From NCBI RefSeq assembly GCF_031082345.1, contig NZ_JAVHLH010000088.1:1-9798 (forward strand): a DNA stretch of 9,798 nucleotides. The letters run 5' to 3'. The notes under the pieces were generated by a model, which saw only the letters and a list, made by a program, of their open reading frames with translations, was not told where the DNA came from and searched no databases. Below, in pieces: positions 5,463 to 9,798 of the stretch. This stretch comes from Brevundimonas sp. GTDB taxonomy: Bacteria; Pseudomonadota; Alphaproteobacteria; Caulobacterales; Caulobacteraceae. The translations under genes were made by a program, and so were the position numbers. The stretch's first letter is position 1. Every line of letters begins with the position of its first letter.

Positions 5463-6614
5463 ATGACCGAACAGACGACTGGCCGAAGGTCTCTGATGGG
5501 TCGGTGGTTTCCGACCCGGTATCTGTATCTGCGGAATGGCGACGAAGTCCGCGCCTGGGCCCTGACTCCGGGTCGTCAGGCGCTCGGCGCCGCCGCCGCC
5601 GTCCTCATCGGGGGATGGTTCCTGGTCGCGTCCGGCGGCTTTACCTTCGACCTGATCATGCAGAGCCAGGCCGACCGTACGGTGGCCCGCGCCCGCGCCG
5701 CCTCCGAACGCCTCAACGCCGATCTCCAGGCGCGCCTGGACAGCGCTGTCGTGCGCATGACCGCCACCACGGGCTCGCTCGACGAGATGGCCCAGATGGT
5801 CGAGCGCCGGCACGCCGCCCTGACCCAGGTCATGGGCATGTTCCGCGGCGTCGACGGCACCCAGGCCGCCCTGACCCCCGCCCCGTCTCTTGACCCCGGC
5901 GAGCACACGCCGGTGCAGCGCATGCTGGCGGTGCGGATGGATCAGGAACGGCTGATCGACCGGGCCGAGTCCGTGGCCCAGACCCGCGCCGAGCGCCTCC
6001 GCCTGGCCTTCCGCCTCGCCGGGCTGAACCCCTCCGCCTATGCGCCCCGCAACGGCGCCGGCCTGGGCGGTCCGCTGGTCGAGGCCCGCGACCCGCGCGC
6101 CCTCGCCGCCATCCTAGACGTCGACGAGGCCTTCGCCGTGCGCATCCGCAGCGCCGCCGACAATCTGTCCGACATGCGGGCCCTGGCGGACGCCGCCGAG
6201 GGCATGCCGTTCCATCGCCCGACGGACGCCCGCACCACCTCCGGCTTCGGCGTCCGCTTCGATCCGTTCAACAGCCGCCCGGCCCTGCATCAGGGCCAGG
6301 ACTTCGCCGCCGCGCTCAACACGCCGATCCGCTCGCCCGCTCCCGGCATCGTGTCTTTCGTCGGCGTCCGTTCAGGGTATGGCAACACGGTCGAGATAGA
6401 TCATGGGCGAGGTTTCAAGACGCGCTACGCTCATCTGAATTCCATGGCCGTCCGCCCCGGCCAGCGCATCGCGCTGGGCCAGCGCATCGGGGCCATGGGC
6501 ACGACCGGACGCTCCACCGGCGTTCACCTGCACTATGAGGTGTGGATGAACGGCCGTCCGCAAAACCCCGCCCGCTTCATGAGAGCCGGAGACCAACTTG
6601 TTCAACAAGACTAA
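5463..6614 (+). CDS. Membrane-anchored M23 (LytM-type) peptidoglycan endopeptidase, LmdC-like
   Basis: This 383-residue protein has a short cytoplasmic N-terminus and one transmembrane helix at about 40-62 (the AAAAVLIGGWFLVASGG region). A periplasmic, probably coiled-coil segment (about 66-180) and a C-terminal LytM/M23 domain (about 255-375) follow. All zinc and catalytic residues of an active M23 enzyme are present: H276 and D280 (HQGQD), H324 (YAHLN), and H355/H357 (HLH). It should cleave peptide cross-links in the wall. The ATG at 5463 is preferred over an upstream TTG at 5406, which would place the promoter-like repeat inside the gene. Its last 17 nt overlap the bactofilin gene. The same pairing is known in Hyphomonas and Caulobacter, where bactofilin BacA positions the hydrolase. 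The identification with LmdC rests on domain layout and context. Confidence 0.88.
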   Translation: MTEQTTGRRSLMGRWFPTRYLYLRNGDEVRAWALTPGRQALGAAAAVLIGGWFLVASGGFTFDLIMQSQADRTVARARAASERLNADLQARLDSAVVRMTATTGSLDEMAQMVERRHAALTQVMGMFRGVDGTQAALTPAPSLDPGEHTPVQRMLAVRMDQERLIDRAESVAQTRAERLRLAFRLAGLNPSAYAPRNGAGLGGPLVEARDPRALAAILDVDEAFAVRIRSAADNLSDMRALADAAEGMPFHRPTDARTTSGFGVRFDPFNSRPALHQGQDFAAALNTPIRSPAPGIVSFVGVRSGYGNTVEIDHGRGFKTRYAHLNSMAVRPGQRIALGQRIGAMGTTGRSTGVHLHYEVWMNGRPQNPARFMRAGDQLVQQD

Positions 6615-7155
6615 ATCCCCCGCCCCGCAGCCCCGCTCCGACACGGGCTCCGCCATTCCGCCGTTGCCGGATCTGCCGACCCCGGGCGCGCCCGCTGCGG
6701 CGGCGCCGGCTGCGCGGGGCGGCCCTTCGCCGGTGTCGCAGCGCGGCCTGTCGACCTTGTCCTCGGATCTGCAGTTCGACGGCAACATCTCGGGCGCCGG
6801 CGACCTCCAGATTGACGGCGCCATCAAGGGCGACGTGCGCGTCGGCCGCCTGATCGTCGGTGAAACCGGCGCGGTCGAGGGCGGCGTCTCGGCCGACTAT
6901 GTCGAGGTCCGCGGCCGCATCGTCGGCAATGTCTCGGGCAAGCAGGTCAAGCTGATCGCCACGGCCTATGTCGACGGCGACATCACCGCCGAACAGCTGT
7001 CGATCGACATCGGCGCCTATTTCCAGGGCCGCGTCCTGCAGGGCCGCCGCGAGGCGCCCGCCGCCGCGCCCAAGCCCTCCACCGCCGCCGGCAGCAGTGC
7101 GCCGCCGCACGGCGACGACCGCCCCCAGGTCATCGACATGAAGCCGGGAGCGTAG
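6598..7155 (+). CDS. bacA: Bactofilin, BacA-like
   Basis: This 185-residue bactofilin is a polymer-forming cytoskeletal protein that assembles without nucleotide. The central right-handed beta-helix (about 52-147) shows the repeating Gly/Val/Asp pattern, for example FDGNISGAGDLQIDGAIKG and YVEVRGRIVGNVSG. It is flanked by Pro/Ala-rich, disordered tails (6-50 and 150-185), as in the family. The N-terminus MFNKTKS resembles the membrane-targeting MFSKQAK of Caulobacter BacA. The start is TTG at 6598, with SD GGAG (6588-6591) 6 nt upstream. It overlaps the M23 gene by 17 nt, so translation is coupled. A strong terminator follows the stop. The polymer probably forms a membrane-bound scaffold that localises the M23 hydrolase and other wall enzymes (inference from homologs). 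Confidence 0.93.
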   Translation: MFNKTKSPAPQPRSDTGSAIPPLPDLPTPGAPAAAAPAARGGPSPVSQRGLSTLSSDLQFDGNISGAGDLQIDGAIKGDVRVGRLIVGETGAVEGGVSADYVEVRGRIVGNVSGKQVKLIATAYVDGDITAEQLSIDIGAYFQGRVLQGRREAPAAAPKPSTAAGSSAPPHGDDRPQVIDMKPGA

Positions 7156-7174
7156 GCCTCGGTCGCGGAAAGAG

Positions 7175-7205
7175 AAAAGGCCCCGGAGCGATCCGGGGCC
7201 TTTTT
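7175..7205. terminator. Strong bidirectional intrinsic terminator between bacA and prfB
   Basis: A 13-bp perfect stem (AAAAGGCCCCGGA at 7175-7187 with its complement at 7192-7204) is closed by a GCGA tetraloop of the GNRA type. It is followed by a T-tract (7201-7205) on the plus strand, and by the complementary TTTT on the minus strand. It lies 20 nt after the bactofilin stop and 2 nt beyond the prfB stop, so it serves both converging genes. Confidence 0.93.
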
Positions 7206-7206
7206 G

Positions 7207-8329
7207 CTATTCGACCGTCGACCCGCGCGTCTCGCCCACCCGGGCCGCGAGGGCCGCGCCCATGAAGGCGTCGAGGTCGCCGTCCAGAACCCCCTGGGTG
7301 TCCGAGGTCTCGACGTTGGTGCGCAGGTCCTTGACCATCTGGTAGGGCTGCAGGACGTAGCTGCGGATCTGGTGGCCCCAGCCGATGTCGGTCTTGGCGT
7401 CGGCCAGCGCCTGGGCCGCCGCCTCGCGCTTCTGCAGCTCCAGCTCGTACAGCCGCGCCCGCAGCATCTTCCACGCCTGCTCGCGGTTCTGGTGCTGCGA
7501 GCGACCGGCCTGGCAGGCCACGACCGTATTGGTCGGAACGTGAGTCAGGCGCACGGCCGAGTCGGTCTTGTTGATGTGCTGGCCGCCCGCGCCCGAGGCC
7601 CGGTAGGTATCAGTGCGCACGTCGGCCGGATTGATGTCGATCTCGATCGTGTCGTCGACGACCGGCGAGACCCCGATCGAGGCGAACGAGGTGTGGCGCT
7701 TGGCCGCCGCGTCATAGGGGCTGATGCGCACCAGCCGGTGCACGCCCGATTCCGACTTCAGCCAGCCATAGGCGTTGGCCCCCTTGATCAGGATGGTGGC
7801 GGACTTGATGCCGGCCTGTTCGCCGCCCTCCTCCGCCTCCAGCTCGACCTCGTAGCCGTGCGCCTTGGCCCAGCGGCTGTACATGCGCAGCAGCATGCCG
7901 GCCCAGTCATTGGACTCGGTGCCGCCGGCGCCGGAGTTGACCTCCAGATAGGCGTCATTGCCGTCAGCCTCGCCGGACAGCAGCGCCTCCAGTTCGGCGC
8001 GGGCGGCGCGGTCCTTGATCGCTTTCAGCGAGGCGCGCGCCTCCTCGAGGGTGGCTTCGTCGCCCTCCTCGTCGGCCATGTCGGCCAGCATGACCCCGTC
8101 CTCGAGGCCCTGCTCCATCTCGCGGACGGTGTTGATCTGGGCCTCCAGCCGCGAGCGGTCGCGGCTGACGGCCTGGGCCTCGTCGGGGTTGTCCCATAGC
8201 GTCGGGTCCTCGACCCGGGCGTTCAGCTCATCGAGCTTGCGGACGGCGACATCCCAGTCAAAGACGCCTCCTGAGCAGAGCGACGCTCTGCTCGATGTCG
8301 GCCTTCATGGCCTCGACATCCGGTCTCAT
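7207..8329 (-). CDS. prfB: Peptide chain release factor 2, with programmed +1 frameshift
   Basis: RF2 ends translation at UGA and UAA codons. The gene is read from the ATG at 8329 (SD GGAG 6 nt upstream) as [15 protein letters not shown]... up to a TGA at codon 24 (8260-8258). A +1 shift at CTT-TGA-C then continues as [14 protein letters not shown] and on to the TAG at 7207, giving 373 residues, the usual RF2 length. The peptidyl-tRNA hydrolysis motif GGQ is at 248-250. The codon-recognition tripeptide reads SPY (203-205) where E. coli has SPF. Because the shift competes with RF2-dependent stopping at UGA, RF2 controls its own level. Reading only the downstream frame would start falsely at residue 71. 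It shares the terminator at 7175-7205 with bacA and follows mrcA on the same strand after 81 nt. Confidence 0.96.
8257..8272 (-). other. prfB programmed +1 frameshift site
   Basis: On the minus strand the site reads AGGAGG (8272-8267), CGT, CTT, TGA, C. The internal SD-like AGGAGG lies 3 nt before the slippery CTT, and the in-frame UGA is followed by C. This is the same geometry as the E. coli prfB site (AGGGGG-TAT-CTT-TGA-C), with a stronger anti-SD match. Slipping one base yields Leu23-Asp24 and restores the RF2 frame. Confidence 0.95.
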
Positions 8330-8410
8330 CGCATTCTCCGGCGATACAAAGGTGAGGCGCGGACATAGAGCGGTCAGCGCCCAAGGGAAAGGGGAAGTGG
8401 GGATTGGGGG
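8330..8410 (-). other. mrcA–prfB spacer
   Basis: This 81-nt gap lies between the mrcA stop and the prfB start on the same strand. It contains the prfB SD (GGAG, just before the ATG at 8329). I see no clear stem-loop terminator, so the two genes may be co-transcribed. Confidence 0.4.
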
Positions 8411-9798
8411 CTAGTACAGCCCGCTCAGATCCTCCGCCGGCTCCTTCTTGGCCGGCGGCGGCGTCGCCGGGGGCGGTGTCGACGGCGCGGTGGATGGCGG
8501 CGCGCCCGTGGCCTCCTCCCGCTCGCGGCGGACGACGTCGTTGTAGTTCTGCGGGCCGGTCGGAACCTGCGGCCGCGGCGCCTCCTCCTCGCGGCGGCGC
8601 TCGGTGCCGGGGCGGAAGGCCTCCTCGATGCCGTTGACCGTGCGGAAGACGGCCCCGCGGGGCCGCACGAACGGCCGCGCCGGCCGCTTCTTCAGCGCCA
8701 CCTGCATGAAGTCGGTGAACACCGGCACCGGCCCGGTCGCCCCGGTCTCGCCCGAGCCCAGCGGGCGGTTGTCATCGAAGCCGATGAACACCCCGACCAC
8801 GATGTCGGACGAGAAGCCGACGAACCAGGCCGAGCGGTATTCGTTGGTCGTGCCGGTCTTGCCCCCGACCCAGCGGCCCAGCCCCCGGGCGCTGGCGCCG
8901 GTGCCGCGCTGGACCACGCCCTCCAGCATCGAGCTCATCTGATAGGCGGTGATCGGATCGATCACCTGGGTCCCCCGCGGCTCCAGCCGGGGCGACTCCT
9001 GGCCGCTGAACGGGCGGCCGCAGTCGCGGCAGTCACGCTCGTCGGCGCTGAAGATGGTCTCGCCGTTCCGGTCCTGCACCACCTCGATCAGATAGGGGTC
9101 GATCTTGCGCCCGCCGTTGACGAAGGCGGCGTAGGCGGCGGTCAGGCGGTAGGGCGTGGTCTCCCCGGCCCCCAGCGACACGGACAGGTTCGGCTGCAGG
9201 GTGTCCGACACCCCCATCTTCTTCGACAGGTCGACGATGTTGTTCATCCCGACCGCCTGGGCCAGGCGCACCGTCATGACGTTGCGCGACAGCTCCAGCC
9301 CGCGCCGCAGCGTCTGCGGACCGTAATACTCCCGGCTGTAGTTCTCAGGCGTCCAGCGTCCGCCGTTGGCCCCGCCGGCGAAGCTGATCGGCGCGTCCAG
9401 CACGATCGAGGCCGGGGTGTAGTCGCCCTCCAGCGCCGCCGCATAGACGAACGGCTTGAAGGCCGAGCCGGGCTGCCGCTCCGCCTGGGTCGCCCGGTTG
9501 AAGCTCGACAGGGCGTAGGAATAGCCTCCGACCATGGCCAGCACCCGCCCGGAGTGGGGTTCGATGGCCACCAGGGCGCCGTTGACGGCCGGCACCTGCT
9601 TGAGCGCGAAATTGCCGTTCCGCGGCTCGACGAAGATCAGGTCCCCGCGCTTCAGCGGACGGTTGGCGTTGGCCCAGGCGGCGTCCACGGTCAGCAGCGT
9701 CCCGGTGGCGCCATCCGCGGCGGTGCGCACCCGCACGCTGTTGCCGGACACGCTTTCCACGGCCGCCGCGCGCCAGGCCCGGCGCTCCGGCGGACGGG
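8411..9798 (-). CDS. mrcA: Class A penicillin-binding protein 1A, C-terminal part (truncated by window edge)
   Basis: The visible 462 codons are the C-terminal part of a bifunctional peptidoglycan synthase. The reading frame stays open through 9798, so the glycosyltransferase domain lies outside the window and the GTG at 9760 is internal. An OB-like segment comes first, up to about 9620, including GDLIFVEPRNGNFALKQV. The transpeptidase domain follows, with the acylation motif SAFK (Ser codon 9464-9466), SRN as the SxN motif (9281-9289) and KTGTT (Lys codon 8858-8860). The tail is long, charged and Pro-rich (about 8411-8600), ending DLSGLY. An insertion carries a CxxC pair, C-R-D-C (9020-9031). 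The protein is anchored in the inner membrane and acts in the periplasm. Divergence from other class A PBPs is unremarkable; MrcA/PonA is the best assignment. Confidence 0.92.
   Translation of the reverse strand, partial: RPPERRAWRAAAVESVSGNSVRVRTAADGATGTLLTVDAAWANANRPLKRGDLIFVEPRNGNFALKQVPAVNGALVAIEPHSGRVLAMVGGYSYALSSFNRATQAERQPGSAFKPFVYAAALEGDYTPASIVLDAPISFAGGANGGRWTPENYSREYYGPQTLRRGLELSRNVMTVRLAQAVGMNNIVDLSKKMGVSDTLQPNLSVSLGAGETTPYRLTAAYAAFVNGGRKIDPYLIEVVQDRNGETIFSADERDCRDCGRPFSGQESPRLEPRGTQVIDPITAYQMSSMLEGVVQRGTGASARGLGRWVGGKTGTTNEYRSAWFVGFSSDIVVGVFIGFDDNRPLGSGETGATGPVPVFTDFMQVALKKRPARPFVRPRGAVFRTVNGIEEAFRPGTERRREEEAPRPQVPTGPQNYNDVVRREREEATGAPPSTAPSTPPPATPPPAKKEPAEDLSGLY

Noticed and set aside
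7204..8199. A 331-codon plus-strand open frame opposite prfB
   Set aside because: It is the antisense shadow of RF2; it has low-complexity Leu/Gly/Val/Asp composition and no domain.
8260..8329. A frameshifted prfB pseudogene
   Set aside because: The in-frame TGA sits in the canonical CTT-TGA-C recoding context with an upstream AGGAGG, so this is programmed frameshifting, not damage.

Overview
This is a gene-dense, high-GC chromosomal window that looks like a core region of an alphaproteobacterium. It most likely comes from the Caulobacteraceae, possibly a Brevundimonas-like genome. The evidence is the IscR-type regulator leading into a SUF cysteine desulfurase gene, the LmdC-like M23 peptidase overlapping a BacA-like bactofilin, the prfB–mrcA pairing, and promoter -10 elements of the Caulobacter GCTANAWC type. 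No tRNA, rRNA, CRISPR array, phage gene or insertion sequence is visible. The genus assignment is inference.

Layout, left to right. Positions 1-647 (minus) hold the start of an iron-sulfur cluster assembly operon: an Rrf2/IscR-type regulator overlapping the 5' end of a cysteine desulfurase that runs off the window. A 161-bp regulatory gap (648-808) separates it from a divergent alpha/beta hydrolase (809-1459), whose usual nucleophile serine is replaced by glutamine. The hydrolase converges, with a 4-bp gap, on a translationally coupled minus-strand pair: a DOMON-like protein (2663-3235) followed by a leaderless NamZ/DUF1343-type exo-N-acetylmuramidase (1464-2666). The next intergenic region holds a 180-bp imperfect palindromic repeat (3273-3452).

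On the plus strand follow tyrS and a Bcp-type peroxiredoxin in one operon (3531-5264). After them comes a 198-bp regulatory region with two GANTC sites, a CtrA-like box and a perfect inverted repeat, and then the M23 peptidase–bactofilin module (5463-7155). A strong bidirectional terminator (7175-7205) divides this from minus-strand prfB (7207-8329), which needs a classic programmed +1 frameshift to be read. Last is the C-terminal part of a class A penicillin-binding protein (8411-9798, truncated by the window).

Functionally, three peptidoglycan-related units lie close together: the NamZ-like enzyme (wall recycling), the M23 peptidase with bactofilin (local wall remodelling and shape) and PBP1A (wall synthesis). 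Among them are housekeeping translation genes (tyrS, prfB), Fe-S assembly and peroxide defence. The least characterised parts are the DOMON–NamZ pair, the Ser-to-Gln hydrolase, the SD-masking hairpin ahead of iscR and the promoter region of the M23–bactofilin operon.
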